DNA from: a bacterium M00.F.Ca.ET.205.01.1.1
Lineage (GTDB): Bacteria > Pseudomonadota > Alphaproteobacteria > Rhizobiales > Rhizobiaceae
Direction of reading: 5' to 3'
DNA: 64,000 nucleotides
NCBI GenBank assembly: GCA_004791255.1
Contig: SRUQ01000014.1
Span: 25,561 to 89,560 of the forward strand
The stretch's first letter is position 1, and the number at the start of each line of letters is the position of its first letter. Both the position numbers and the translations under genes were made by a program. Shown here one piece after another: positions 52,559 through 61,525 of this stretch. The notes under the pieces are model-generated. The model was not told the DNA's origin and ran no database searches. It saw only the letters and a list, made by a program, of their open reading frames with translations.

Positions 52559-53529
52559 AGGGAAAGCATGCGCTCGACCGCGCGGCGGGCGGGGCCGGCA
52601 ATTTCGGGATCAATCCGGACCTCATGCCGGTTCTGCTCGAGTGCGGCGCGAATGTTGGCCAGGTTGATGCGCTTCATGTGCGGGCACAGATTGCATGGGC
52701 GAACGAACTCGACGTCGGGATGCGCGACCGCGACGTTGTCGCTCATCGAACATTCGGTCAGAAGGACGACACGCGTCGGTTTCTCACGCTCGACATAATC
52801 CGACATCGCCGCGGTCGAGCCGGAGAACTCCGCCTCCGCGACAACGTCTGGTGGGCATTCTGGATGGGCCAGCACGATGACGCCTGGATGGGCATCGCGC
52901 AGTTCCCGGATGTCTGCTGCGGTGAAGCGCTCATGCACCTCGCAATGGCCTTTCCAGGCGATGATCTCGACGTCTGTATCGGCTGCCACGTTCCTCGCCA
53001 GATATTCGTCCGGGAGCATCAGCACACGCGCCACGCCAAGCGATTCCACCACCGCCTTGGCGTTGCCGGACGTGCAGCAGATGTCGGACTCCGCTTTTAC
53101 GGCGGCGGAAGTGTTGACGTAAGTAACAACGGGGACCCCCGGATACCGCAGCCGCATTAGCCGCACGTCGTTTGCCGTGATCGATTCGGCCAGCGAGCAG
53201 CCGGCGCGGAGATCCGGGATGAGCACGGTCTTGTTCGGATTGAGCAGTTTTGCCGTCTCGGCCATGAAATGAACGCCGGCAACCACGATGATGTCGGCGT
53301 CGACCGTCACCGCCTTGTGGGCCAACGCCAGGCTGTCGCCGACGATGTCTGCCACGCAATGAAAAATTTCGGGCGTCTGGTAATTGTGCGCCAGCACCAC
53401 CGCATTGCGCTCACGCTTCAGCGCTAAGATGGCTTCAATATCGCCGGCGAACGCGAGCCATTCAACGGGTGGGATCACCCGCCGGACACGCTCATACAGG
53501 GACGCAGCCATAGGTAACGCCCCAGTCAT
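52555..53529 (-). CDS. nadA: Quinolinate synthase A
   Basis: A 324-residue iron-sulphur enzyme that condenses iminoaspartate with dihydroxyacetone phosphate to quinolinate. The three cluster cysteines are recognisable in DLRAGCSLAESI, DICCTSGNAKAVVESLG and FVRPCNLCPHMKRINL. VVLAHNYQTPEIFHCVADIV and HFMAETAKLLNPNKTVLIPD are typical. The ATG at 53529 has GAGG five bases upstream. The ATG at 53511 is also possible. It is the first gene of nadABC and lies behind the candidate NadQ operator. Confidence 0.96.
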   Translation of the reverse strand: MTGALPMAASLYERVRRVIPPVEWLAFAGDIEAILALKRERNAVVLAHNYQTPEIFHCVADIVGDSLALAHKAVTVDADIIVVAGVHFMAETAKLLNPNKTVLIPDLRAGCSLAESITANDVRLMRLRYPGVPVVTYVNTSAAVKAESDICCTSGNAKAVVESLGVARVLMLPDEYLARNVAADTDVEIIAWKGHCEVHERFTAADIRELRDAHPGVIVLAHPECPPDVVAEAEFSGSTAAMSDYVEREKPTRVVLLTECSMSDNVAVAHPDVEFVRPCNLCPHMKRINLANIRAALEQNRHEVRIDPEIAGPARRAVERMLSL

Positions 53530-53541
53530 TGGCGCCTCGAT

Positions 53542-53596
53542 TATATTCGGTTTGACAATAAGGGAATATATCTACCTTGACTATAAGTATGTCAAG
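53542..53596 (-). promoter_or_regulatory. Candidate nadA promoter with NadQ operator-like inverted repeats
   Basis: Read on the minus strand, CTTGACATACTTATAGTCAAG (53576-53596, given as arms CTTGAC and GTCAAG) contains a TTGACA that could be the -35, with ATATAT about 18 bases later. A second pair, TATATTC at 53542-53548 and GAATATA at 53564-53570, forms another inverted repeat. The site overlaps the end of the nadQ gene. Binding by NadQ is inferred from position only. Confidence 0.5.
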
Positions 53597-54554
53597 CCCG
53601 CGCCAGCGGTAATTTTGTCCCGGCGATAGCCCTGTCGTCGAGGACGGCATGCCGGAAGCGATAAAGCTTCGCCGGTCGGCCGCCCGTGTCGAGGGAGGTC
53701 TCCCCGGTCTCCTCAACAAGTTCCTGCTGCTCGACCAATCTCCGGAAGTTCGGCTTGTTGATCAGCCTGCCAGCCAAAGCTTCCACGGTTCGCTGCAGTT
53801 GCAGCAGCGTGAAGGAAGGCCGCATAAGCTCGAACACGACCGGCCGGTATTTGATCTTCGAACGCAGCCGCGCGATCCCGGTTGCCAGAATACGACGGTG
53901 GTCAGCGACCATTGGTTTGCCAGCCGCGGCCGCAATCGCGTCCCTGCCGCCACCGGCCTCCTCAATCAGACCAGCTTCATAGAGCAACTCGTAGCGTTGG
54001 AGCGTGAGTTCCTCGTTCCAATGGCGGTCGTCGAAGCCGAAGGCTATCGCAGCGCGCTGCCGGCGCTCGCGTTGAGTGGTCGGCTCGCTGGCGCCGCCGG
54101 CCCACTCAATCAGGCGGGGCCGCAATCTATCGAGCAGCACAGGCGGCGTGCCGAAGCGGTGGTCCTCCCAGGGAAAATATTCGTACCAACTTTGCCAGCC
54201 GCACGCGGCCGAGTTCGTTGCCTGTTCCTTCCTGGTCAATGCGAGATAGCTGATTGAGATGACGCGCTGGTGGCGCTCAGTGCCGATGCGATCGCGATCG
54301 GCGAAGGTGTAGAGTTGCTCGATGTATCCAAGTGCATGGCCGGTCTGCTGCTCCACCCACCCCCTCAAACCCGACTGCAGTGATCGATGCTCAAGGGCAA
54401 AAGGTCCAGAAGGGAGGGTGTCCGCATGACCGACTGTGAGGACACAGGGCTCACTGTCGTTTACGGCGACCACGACGGCAGTCAGGTCCACTTTGGCTTC
54501 GTCAGCTTTGACGGCGGCTTTGCCTTTCTTGGTTCTTCTTGTCTGAGGATCCAT
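53592..54554 (-). CDS. nadQ: NadQ-type Nudix-related transcriptional regulator
   Basis: A 320-residue protein with a Nudix-like N-terminal domain (about residues 20-165: AVNDSEPCVLTVGHADTLPS, GYIEQLYTFADRDRIGTERH) and a C-terminal winged-helix domain (FTLLQLQRTVEALAGRLINK, NFRRLVEQQELVEETGE). This fusion, next to nadABC in alphaproteobacteria, is known as NadQ, a repressor of NAD synthesis genes related to NrtR. The start is set at the ATG at 54554. TTG at 54578 is also in frame. It ends just before nadA, on the same strand, and diverges from panB. Confidence 0.85.
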   Translation of the reverse strand: MDPQTRRTKKGKAAVKADEAKVDLTAVVVAVNDSEPCVLTVGHADTLPSGPFALEHRSLQSGLRGWVEQQTGHALGYIEQLYTFADRDRIGTERHQRVISISYLALTRKEQATNSAACGWQSWYEYFPWEDHRFGTPPVLLDRLRPRLIEWAGGASEPTTQRERRQRAAIAFGFDDRHWNEELTLQRYELLYEAGLIEEAGGGRDAIAAAAGKPMVADHRRILATGIARLRSKIKYRPVVFELMRPSFTLLQLQRTVEALAGRLINKPNFRRLVEQQELVEETGETSLDTGGRPAKLYRFRHAVLDDRAIAGTKLPLARA

Positions 54555-54725
54555 GTTTGCGAAAGCGGGTTGGCCCAACGGAGCGCCTTAATCGATTGAA
54601 TGTAACCTTGGAAGCCAGCACGTCAACACCAGAGTACTCAAGCGCTGTTTTTAGCTCTTCGCAGTCGCACAAAAATATGCCAAACGCGACACCCGCTGTT
54701 GGTAACGTAAGGGAAGGGGCCTCGG

Positions 54726-55562
54726 TTGAGCGCGGCTGGTGAGATAAAAGGGATGACTCCTCCAGATATTCGATCGCGAAAAGGCCAGACGCCACTTGTA
54801 TGCTTGACGGCCTACACCACGCCGGTCGCGAGGCTGCTCGATCGCCACTGCGACATCGTTCTTGTCGGCGACAGCGTCGGCATGGTGCTGCACGGCCTGT
54901 CGTCGACGCTGGGGGTCACGCTCGACATGATGATCATGCACGGACAGGCCGTTCGCCGCGGCCTTGAACACGCGCTGATGGTCGTCGACCTGCCCTTCGG
55001 TTCCTACGAGGAAAGCCCAGAGCACGCTTTCGGCAACGCTGCGCGCGTGATGGGTGAGACCGGTTGTTCAGCGGTAAAGATCGAGGGCGGCGAGACCATC
55101 TCGGAAACCATCCGCTTCCTTACCGCGCGCGGCGTACCTGTCATGGCCCATGTGGGCCTGACGCCGCAGGCGGTAAACACGTTTGGAGGCTATCGTGTGC
55201 AGGGCCGGGGAGCCGATGCAGAGCGGATCAGGCGCGACGCCAGGGCGGTAACCGAAGCGGGCGCCTTCTCCTTGGTGCTGGAAAAGATACCGGAGCAGCT
55301 TGCACGGCAGATAACCGCCGATATCGACATACCCACAATCGGCATCGGTGCCTCGCCAGCTTGCGACGGCCAGATTCTGGTGAGCCACGATATGCTCGGG
55401 CTCTTCACCTCATTTCGGCCGAAGTTCGTCAAACGCTATGCCGAGCTCGGTGAGCAGGCTGAGGCGGCAATCGCCGCTTACGCCACCGATGTGCGGAACC
55501 GGCACTTTCCGGCGGTCGAACATCTCTATGTCAACGCCTTGAAGGCCGGTGACTTCACATGA
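54726..55562 (+). CDS. panB: 3-methyl-2-oxobutanoate hydroxymethyltransferase
   Basis: A 278-residue enzyme that makes ketopantoate from 2-oxoisovalerate and methylene-tetrahydrofolate, first step of pantothenate synthesis. Blocks: PLVCLTAYTTPVARLLDRHC, VLVGDSVGMVLHGLSSTLGV, KIEGGETISETIRFL, PVMAHVGLTPQAVNTFGGYR and TIGIGASPACDGQILVSHDM. The start is TTG at 54726, six bases after the strong GGAAGGGG, giving MSAAGEIKG, which matches other rhizobial PanB N-termini. The ATG at 54753 lacks good spacing. It overlaps panC by four bases. Confidence 0.95.
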   Translation: MSAAGEIKGMTPPDIRSRKGQTPLVCLTAYTTPVARLLDRHCDIVLVGDSVGMVLHGLSSTLGVTLDMMIMHGQAVRRGLEHALMVVDLPFGSYEESPEHAFGNAARVMGETGCSAVKIEGGETISETIRFLTARGVPVMAHVGLTPQAVNTFGGYRVQGRGADAERIRRDARAVTEAGAFSLVLEKIPEQLARQITADIDIPTIGIGASPACDGQILVSHDMLGLFTSFRPKFVKRYAELGEQAEAAIAAYATDVRNRHFPAVEHLYVNALKAGDFT

Positions 55563-56467
55563 GCGTGCCGATCGCTCGAACCGTGAGCGAGCTGCGCGGC
55601 GTCGTTGCGCAATGGCGTCGCTCGGGTGCCACGATCGGTATTGTGCCGACCATGGGAGCCTTGCACGACGGGCATCTGAGCCTCGTGCGGAAGGCGCTCG
55701 AAAGGGCCGAGCGGGTGATCGTGACGCTGTTCGTAAACCCCAAGCAGTTCAACAGCCCCGCCGACCTGATTGCCTACCCTCGGACGGAAAGCGACGATGC
55801 TGCCAAGCTCGCTCTGCTGGGCACGCATCTGCTCTATGTGCCGGACACAGAGGAAATGTACCAGGTGGGCTTCGCCACGGCCGTTTCAGTGTCCGGCATC
55901 AGCGAATGCCTTTGCGGCGCATTCCGGCCCGGCCATTTCAATGGCGTGGCGACGGTCGTGGCCAAGCTCTTCCTGCAGGCCGGCGCTGACTTCGCCTTTT
56001 TTGGCGAAAAGGATTTTCAGCAACTTCAGCTTGTCAGGCGCTTGGTCCGGGATCTCGACATTCCGATCACTATTGTGCCCTGTCCGACAGTCCGCGAAGC
56101 CGATGGTCTTGCGCTATCGTCGCGTAACGTGCGGCTCTCCCCAGCCCAACGCGCCATTGCCCCAAAACTAGCATCGGTCCTGCTCGATACGGCCGAGCGG
56201 CTTGCACGCGGCTCCCCCATCCTGCCTACGCTTGATGAAGCGCGTGCAGCAATTCTGGCTGCCGGCTATCGCGAGCTCGAATACCTGGAGCTGCGCGGAG
56301 AAACAGACCTGCAATCGTTAGCAAGCCTTGACCGACCGGCACGCTTGCTTGCTGCGGCTTGGCTTGGCGACACGCGGCTCATCGATAACGTCGCAATATC
56401 ACCCATCGGTAGTTGGTCAGGTGGGCGGAGCTCTCTCCAATCGGAAGCAGCACAGCAATTGCGGTGA
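55559..56467 (+). CDS. panC: Pantothenate synthetase
   Basis: A 302-residue ATP-dependent ligase joining pantoate and beta-alanine. The nucleotide-binding HIGH-like motif is VPTMGALHDGHLSLVRKA. FGEKDFQQLQLVRRLVRDLD and EADGLALSSRNVRLSPAQR (KMSKS-like region) are conserved. It is coupled to panB through ATGA. The last 20 residues look unlike typical PanC and may be a late extension. panBC copies are also known from other rhizobial symbiosis islands and plasmids. Confidence 0.95.
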   Translation: MSVPIARTVSELRGVVAQWRRSGATIGIVPTMGALHDGHLSLVRKALERAERVIVTLFVNPKQFNSPADLIAYPRTESDDAAKLALLGTHLLYVPDTEEMYQVGFATAVSVSGISECLCGAFRPGHFNGVATVVAKLFLQAGADFAFFGEKDFQQLQLVRRLVRDLDIPITIVPCPTVREADGLALSSRNVRLSPAQRAIAPKLASVLLDTAERLARGSPILPTLDEARAAILAAGYRELEYLELRGETDLQSLASLDRPARLLAAAWLGDTRLIDNVAISPIGSWSGGRSSLQSEAAQQLR

Positions 56468-56565
56468 TGACGGCGGCGCGTCGTATGCCCTGCAGGGACA
56501 GGCCATCATTTAGAACCACGTCTCCGTCGGCTTCCAGCAACCTCCGCGAGGTACGCTAAGCGCAG

Positions 56566-57285
56566 ATGCATCGCGTATTTGAAACCTTGGTCGAGCAACT
56601 CTCTGCAAGCGTCGATGCCGTCGATCTCCATGAGGCAATGGCGTCCGCCGCAGCCGGGTTCGACTTTCCGCTCTTCGCTTATTTCACCTACCCATCCGCT
56701 TCCGGCGACAGGCCGCGATTGATCTCGAATTATCCATCATCATGGACATCACATTACCTGCAACAGCGCTACCACAGCGTGGATCCCGTGATCCTGCGGG
56801 GACTGCGGGGCTGGGATACCTTCGACTGGGGTGTGGACCGCGATCACCGTTATTTGCCGACCTCTCAGCAGGAAGTCCTGGAAAAAGCAGCTGAGTTCGG
56901 CATTCGCGGCGGACTGACCATGTCGATGCATGATCATCGCGGCCGGTTCGCCGCACTGACCTTCGCCTCCAACGAGGCGCATCCGCCATTTCTGAGGTCG
57001 CTGACGCGCTACGAAAAAGCAATGCAACTGGTTGCGATCAACGTTCATATCCATGCCCGGCGCAGGCTCGCCGAAGATTGCGTGGTAGATGGCATAACGC
57101 TCACCCGGCGGGAGTTCGAGTGCCTGAAATGGGCGGCGTGCGGCAAGTCGGCCTGGGATATCAGCCAGATTCTCGGTGTCTCGAAACGCACCGTGACCTT
57201 CCATCAGGAAAACGCCAAGGCGAAGCTTGGCGTGCGAACCATCAACCAGGCCGTAGTGCGGATGGCTGCTCGGGCGAGATCCTGA
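56566..57285 (+). CDS. traR: LuxR-family quorum-sensing regulator, TraR type
   Basis: A 239-residue regulator with an autoinducer-binding domain (about 15-160) containing the invariant Trp and Asp positions in SSWTSHYLQQRYHSVDPVIL and WDTFDW, and LGGL-type FGIRGGLTMSMHDHRGRFAA. The C-terminal LuxR helix-turn-helix is LTRREFECLKWAACGKSAWD, then ISQILGVSKRTVTFHQENAK. It is followed by a luxI gene, the order of traR-traI1 on the M. loti R7A symbiosis element, where they control excision and transfer. The ribosome site is weak. Confidence 0.9.
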   Translation: MHRVFETLVEQLSASVDAVDLHEAMASAAAGFDFPLFAYFTYPSASGDRPRLISNYPSSWTSHYLQQRYHSVDPVILRGLRGWDTFDWGVDRDHRYLPTSQQEVLEKAAEFGIRGGLTMSMHDHRGRFAALTFASNEAHPPFLRSLTRYEKAMQLVAINVHIHARRRLAEDCVVDGITLTRREFECLKWAACGKSAWDISQILGVSKRTVTFHQENAKAKLGVRTINQAVVRMAARARS

Positions 57286-57301
57286 TCCTCTCCAAGTCTA
57301 G

Positions 57302-57317
57302 CTGTAAAGGTCTACAG
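57302..57317 (+). promoter_or_regulatory. Candidate tra box upstream of traI
   Basis: CTGTAAAGGTCTACAG is an imperfect 16-base inverted repeat (arms CTGTA and TACAG) 60 bases before traI. LuxR-type activators bind sites of this form, and TraR-dependent induction of traI is known in R7A. The exact motif is inferred. Confidence 0.55.
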
Positions 57318-57377
57318 GCTGCATTCATGACGGCTTTGCCCTTCGATTGCGTGGACACATCCCGCACGGAGACGACA

Positions 57378-58010
57378 ATGATGCAGCTGATAACACCCGA
57401 CTGCTACGCCGAGTTTGCGAGCGAACTCAAGGAAATGCACGGACTTAGGTATCGGGTTTTCAAGAAGCGGCTCGATTGGGAAGTGCAGACCGAAGGCGAA
57501 ATGGAAACGGACCCGTTTGACAGCCTGAACCCCGTCTACCTGCTTCTCAAGGGGTCCGATTGGCGAACTTGCGGCTGCGTCCGCCTTTTGCCGACCACCG
57601 GACCGACAATGTTGCGCGATACGTTTCCGACGCTGCTGGATGAGATGGTGGTCCCTGCGAGTGCCGATATCTGGGAGAGTAGTCGTTTCGCGCTCGATCT
57701 CCCTGCGACAGCGCCGAAGGCAGCTGGCGGCCTGGCCCAAGCAACCTACGAGCTCTTCGCGGGGATCATCGAATTCGGCTTGGCCAACAATCTCTCCGGG
57801 ATCGTAACGGTGACAGATACGCGCATCGAAAGGATCCTTCGTCTCGCCACCTGGCCGTTGTCACGTATCGGACAGCCCAAGCAGGTCGGCAACACCGAGG
57901 CAGTCGCCGGCTTCCTCGATATTTCCTACGCCAGTCTCTTGCGCATCCGCTGGAGGGGACGCCTCAACGGGCCGGTGTTGTGGCAACCAGTTCTCATCCA
58001 ATCGGCATAG
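57378..58010 (+). CDS. traI: Acyl-homoserine-lactone synthase, TraI type
   Basis: A 210-residue LuxI-family enzyme that makes an acyl-homoserine lactone from SAM and acyl-ACP. Conserved positions are in MHGLRYRVFKKRLDWEV (the R-x-x-V-F and W), FDSLNPVYLL, CVRLLPTTGPTMLRDTFPTL and IWESSRFAL (the E-x-S-R block). GGAG lies six bases before ATG 57378. A frame extension upstream overlaps traR and is rejected. The product would bind TraR. Confidence 0.93.
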   Translation: MMQLITPDCYAEFASELKEMHGLRYRVFKKRLDWEVQTEGEMETDPFDSLNPVYLLLKGSDWRTCGCVRLLPTTGPTMLRDTFPTLLDEMVVPASADIWESSRFALDLPATAPKAAGGLAQATYELFAGIIEFGLANNLSGIVTVTDTRIERILRLATWPLSRIGQPKQVGNTEAVAGFLDISYASLLRIRWRGRLNGPVLWQPVLIQSA

Positions 58011-58376
58011 CGCCTGCGGATGCTCAGCCGTGACTTGAGTTAAGTCTGCTCACGGCCGCCACCGCCGCCGTGAGGGTGAGCGGACCCGCCCCCACGAGCT
58101 TTCGACTGTTCCGGTCGATTGGCTCGCGCGGCCGGACTTTGGATTTCCGTAGGCGCAACCCGCAGTCCAGCGTGAGCACGCCAAAATGGCGCCCCTCCGC
58201 TTCGTCCAAAGAAGCCAACGTGGCTTCTGAGGTCGTCTTAGAATATTGGACCGGCCGCCGTGAGCGATCGCAACCTCAAACCTTTGCCGGTATGCCGGTT
58301 TGGCCGGACCGTCGGCCAGTCGGAGCAGTCCCCTGATAAGGACCCGAGCTGACGCGCGGTCCAACAGCGCCCGAGC
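58011..58376. other. Gap with no supported gene
   Basis: About 0.37 kb after traI. Minus-strand open frames at 58024-58218 and 58050-58364 overlap in different frames and have no similarity I can recognise. Confidence 0.4.
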
Positions 58377-58625
58377 CTATGCTTTGTGCATTACCGTTCG
58401 GTTGGCCATGTCGTCCAAGACCGCATGAAGAAGGCTTCCAACCTCCTGCGCAGCGAGCTCTGGCGCAATTCCTACATCGGACAATTGAATGAGCATTTTC
58501 TTGGCAGCACAGCGCCAGAACGCACTCGCCGCCTCGCCGTTCTTGGTCTCGAGGGCCTGGGCGATACTTTCGACCAATATACGTCGCCGATGCAGCGGAA
58601 ATACGCAAATGTTTGATTCATGCAT
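58377..58625 (-). CDS. Small hypothetical protein, DUF6074-like
   Basis: An 82-residue protein starting MHESNICVFPLHRRRILVES. The V-(A/V)-F-P-(L/M)-x-R-R-R start resembles small Mesorhizobium proteins of the DUF6074 type. The remainder is helical. The ATG at 58625 has GAGG with ideal spacing of about six to eight bases. It lies alone, opposite to traI. Function is unknown. Confidence 0.6.
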   Translation of the reverse strand: MHESNICVFPLHRRRILVESIAQALETKNGEAASAFWRCAAKKMLIQLSDVGIAPELAAQEVGSLLHAVLDDMANRTVMHKA

Positions 58626-59189
58626 CAATCACCTCACAGATTCAGTTCCACAAAGAAAAACACCGGCGTCTTCAAAAGAGCCCCGCTAGCGCGGTGACGG
58701 TTCGCGGCGACATGACGAGTTCCACTTCCCCATCGACAAGCTATTGGGAGATGAGCCGCCGGACCGCATATCCGGGACCGCACATAAGGTGAACCACCAT
58801 TGCTCATCCGGCTGCATTTTCCTGGGCCGTTCGACGAGGCGTTCCAGCCGAATTGACGTCCAATGACTTGATCTCTGAAAGGGCAGGGCGGTACGAATCA
58901 CCCGATTGTTCCGCTGCTTACATTCCTGCGAGCTTGTGTATGAACGATTAAAGCGTGCCCGAGCCGTTCTTGGTGGCCGCCGCAGAAGGGAATCATGTCA
59001 TCCGCTGCCTATCGTAGGCGGCGCGACTTCTAGCATGACTGCACTGCCCCGACAGGGCTTTGCAATCGCGCGTTTCGAAGCCTATGCTTTGGCATCGGCC
59101 GGCATTTACTTCGGTGCAGCCGACAGTAAGACGTACGCGCTCTTGCCCCGTTGGAAGAGAGCCTTGCCCGATCCCTCTTTCGCGACCAG
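58626..59189. other. Gap with no supported gene
   Basis: About 0.56 kb. Only short overlapping open frames are present, and no repeat or hairpin of note was seen. Confidence 0.4.
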
Positions 59190-59822
59190 GTGCTGAAGCC
59201 CTCACCCCGCAGGACTTCGCGCTTTTGCGACCATCGCTGCATCACGTCGAACCGGGCATCAAGGACCAGTTGGAGGTCGCGCATCAGCCGATCAAGAACG
59301 TATATTTTCCCGAGAGGGGCATCGCGTCGGTGGTCGCCACCATGACCGGCGGGCGGCAAGGTGAAGTCGGCATTGTCGGCTATGACGGGATGAAAGGAAT
59401 TGCCGTCATTCTCGGAAAGGAAAGCACTACCTGGCGCCTGCCGGTTGAAAACCTTCGCCCTGCGATTAGCCCGTCGCTTCGCACCTCAGTGCTGGATTAT
59501 GCCCACGCGTTCCTCGTCCAATCATGCCGGACGGCACTGGTCAATGGCCACTCCAAGATCGAAGAACGGCTGGCCCGCTGGCAGCTGATGGTCCACGACC
59601 GTGCGGAAGGAGATAAGATCCTCCCGACGCATGAATTTCTGGCGACCATGCTCGCGCCCACCGCCCGGGGTCACCACGGCCCTGCAAATGCTTGAGTATC
59701 GAGGACTGGTGCACGCCAAGCGCGGCGAGATCACGATCATCGACCGTGCCGGATTGATAAAGCTCACACATGGCGCTTATGACAAGGAGGAGCAGCGTTA
59801 TTTCGGCCTGGCCGCTGCCTGA
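59190..59822 (+). pseudogene. Crp/Fnr-family regulator, deleted and frameshifted
   Basis: A relic of a rhizobial Crp/Fnr-type regulator. The cyclic-nucleotide-type domain reads EALTPQDFALLRPSLHHVEP, IKNVYFPERGIASVVATM and EVGIVGYDGMKGIAVILGKE. The segment that should follow is shortened (about 20 residues missing before LRPAISPSLRTSVLDYAHAF). The DNA-binding part begins EERLARWQLMVHDRAEGDK, then the frame shifts near 59660, and homology goes on as VTTALQMLEYRGLVHAKRGE to the stop at 59822. The helix-turn-helix is thereby broken. Confidence 0.85.
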
Positions 59823-59996
59823 AGCATGTCGGTTGAAACGGGTTCAGCCGACGTCTCCTTGCCCCTCACCAGGTCGCCCAAAAGCATCAGCGGTTTTGAA
59901 CGAATCGCAGCTATTGTCCGCAATCGGACATAGGCTTGAAGGCGGTCGAATTCGTGCCATAAGTCGGGTTGGTCAGGGTTCAGGGAGGAATTCGTC

Positions 59997-60242
59997 ATGA
60001 CCAATTCGTTTCACACCGTCACCGTCGAAAAAGCCGCAGAAGCCTATGTCCTTTCCAGGGGAAGGGTCCGCTTTCTCTCCATGGCGCAGGCGATCCGCGC
60101 CATCCGAACACTAATGCCGGCATGCAAGGCCACCGACCGCGAGTTGGAGGAACTGTTGGCGGCCGCTTCCTTCGTTCATGGCGTGCCCGTCGCCTTCGAC
60201 ACAAAAACAGCCGATGGTGTAGAACCACGGCTGCATTCCTAA
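59997..60242 (+). CDS. DUF982 protein
   Basis: An 81-residue protein of the small DUF982 family common in rhizobia. VLSRGRVRFLSMAQAIRAIR followed by TLMPACKATDRELEELLAAA and FVHGVPVAFDT fit its single domain. GGGAGGA precedes the ATG by about seven bases. Function of the family is unknown. It is alone on the plus strand. Confidence 0.8.
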   Translation: MTNSFHTVTVEKAAEAYVLSRGRVRFLSMAQAIRAIRTLMPACKATDRELEELLAAASFVHGVPVAFDTKTADGVEPRLHS

Positions 60243-60431
60243 GAGGGCATGCCGCGCCATGCAGACTGTCAGAGGGCATTCGTCAGATGGTAGTCCGCTA
60301 ACTTAACTGCAGAGTCTAAAGGACGTGTTCCAGCATTGCGAACTCACCGATCGCTTTGTTGCCAAAGCTGCCAGCAAGCGATCGCCTCATCCAGCCGTTT
60401 GCACCATCTCATCACAGACATCATCGCGATG

Positions 60432-60821
60432 CTACCTGTCCAGCATATGTCCAGCATTTCGCAAGGCGGCCAGAAGGAGCCTCGCATAGCCTGTGACATC
60501 GATCTGGGCCTGCATCGAAAGGGGCATGCTGGTCCAGTTCTCCAACGGTGCAATGAAAGGTGAGAAGGTGCCATTGACTAGGCAACAACAGCTAACAAGG
60601 CCCTCTCGGTCCAATGCCACCACACCGATCTTGTCGCCTGGATATCCAATGGCTGCGACTCGCTGGACCTCCAGGTCACCGTCCACCCGCACGTCAAAAA
60701 GAAGGCTACCACGGCTCCTCGTGGCTATCTCAGCCGCCTTCTCATCAAAGCTTGAAGAGAGCAAGCGGACGCTTTCCACCGCCATCTGGAAAATCACCAA
60801 ATCCAGTTCATTCACGGCCAT
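60432..60821 (-). CDS. Hypothetical protein
   Basis: A 129-residue open frame starting MAVNELDLVIFQMAVESVRL. It reads like a folded protein (for example RGSLLFDVRVDGDLEVQRVA, LENWTSMPLSMQAQIDVTGY) with no repeats or signal peptide. I do not recognise the family. The ribosome site (GCGGAAAT, about nine bases away) is weak. The opposite frame is also open, so the call is tentative. Confidence 0.45.
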   Translation of the reverse strand: MAVNELDLVIFQMAVESVRLLSSSFDEKAAEIATRSRGSLLFDVRVDGDLEVQRVAAIGYPGDKIGVVALDREGLVSCCCLVNGTFSPFIAPLENWTSMPLSMQAQIDVTGYARLLLAALRNAGHMLDR

Positions 60822-61428
60822 ATGGGCATTTCCGCGCAACGGGTGGTGATTGCAATGACACATACTGCTTGTTCACAGATGTCGGTCACGAACGATCATT
60901 CGTCGGGTTCCGGTTCCGACCAACGGTGTCGCCACCTGATCGTGCTGCGGTTCGAACCTTCCGAACGCGAGCCGAGCGCGCTATGAGGTTGGAGTCTAGG
61001 TCTCGGACCCTGCCTCGCGGCCTTCTCATCTTTGGCAGACCCGTTGCAACGCCGCCGCGATGGCGCAAACGCCAGATGACGCTGATCCATCGCTTGATCG
61101 TGAACTGAGCTTCTGAACACCATTGGGACAGCAGGGTGGAAGGGCTTGACCAACGCTGCCCCCGTTTTCCAAGAGGACCCGTCCTCGATTGAATCTTTCG
61201 AGCCCCGTGCGGCGCGCAGCCAAATGATGACGATCTGGACTCAGCTCGCAGACCGCAAGGCAAAGAGGGAACCTTCCAGGCAGCCAAGCTGCTCGACGCA
61301 AAGAGCGGCCTTTGGAGTTCCCAAGAATCGACCCTTCCATAGTTGCGACAGGCAACCACTGCACGAGTGTGGGAGAGCGAATCGCAAGCATTGCGTGAGG
61401 TCCTGCGCGTTTTCCCCTCTTTGCTATT
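60822..61428. other. Upstream region of dctA
   Basis: About 0.6 kb with no supported gene. Open frames on both strands lack similarity. DctD or NifA sites would be expected near here, but I could not identify a clear one by eye. Confidence 0.4.
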
Positions 61429-61443
61429 TGGCACATCGTTTGC
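61429..61443 (+). promoter_or_regulatory. Sigma-54 (-24/-12) promoter for dctA
   Basis: TGGCACATCGTTTGC fits TGGCAC-N5-TTGC with the invariant GG and GC ten bases apart. The predicted start of transcription is near 61455, about 70 bases before dctA. RpoN-dependent expression is standard for dctA in rhizobia. Confidence 0.8.
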
Positions 61444-61525
61444 GCCGAAGTGGGCGCAGCGTTCGACCGGAGCACTGCATGGGAGAGGGAGGAGCCCCAC
61501 CCCGATCCGGTCAAGGAGAGAGACG

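Noticed and set aside
59060..59189. Upstream extension of the Crp/Fnr frame
   Set aside because: No family similarity before about 59190, and the gene is already broken.
60284..60303. tts-like sequence GTCAGATGGTAGTCCGCTAA
   Set aside because: The central TCG is missing and no effector-like gene follows. Likely chance.
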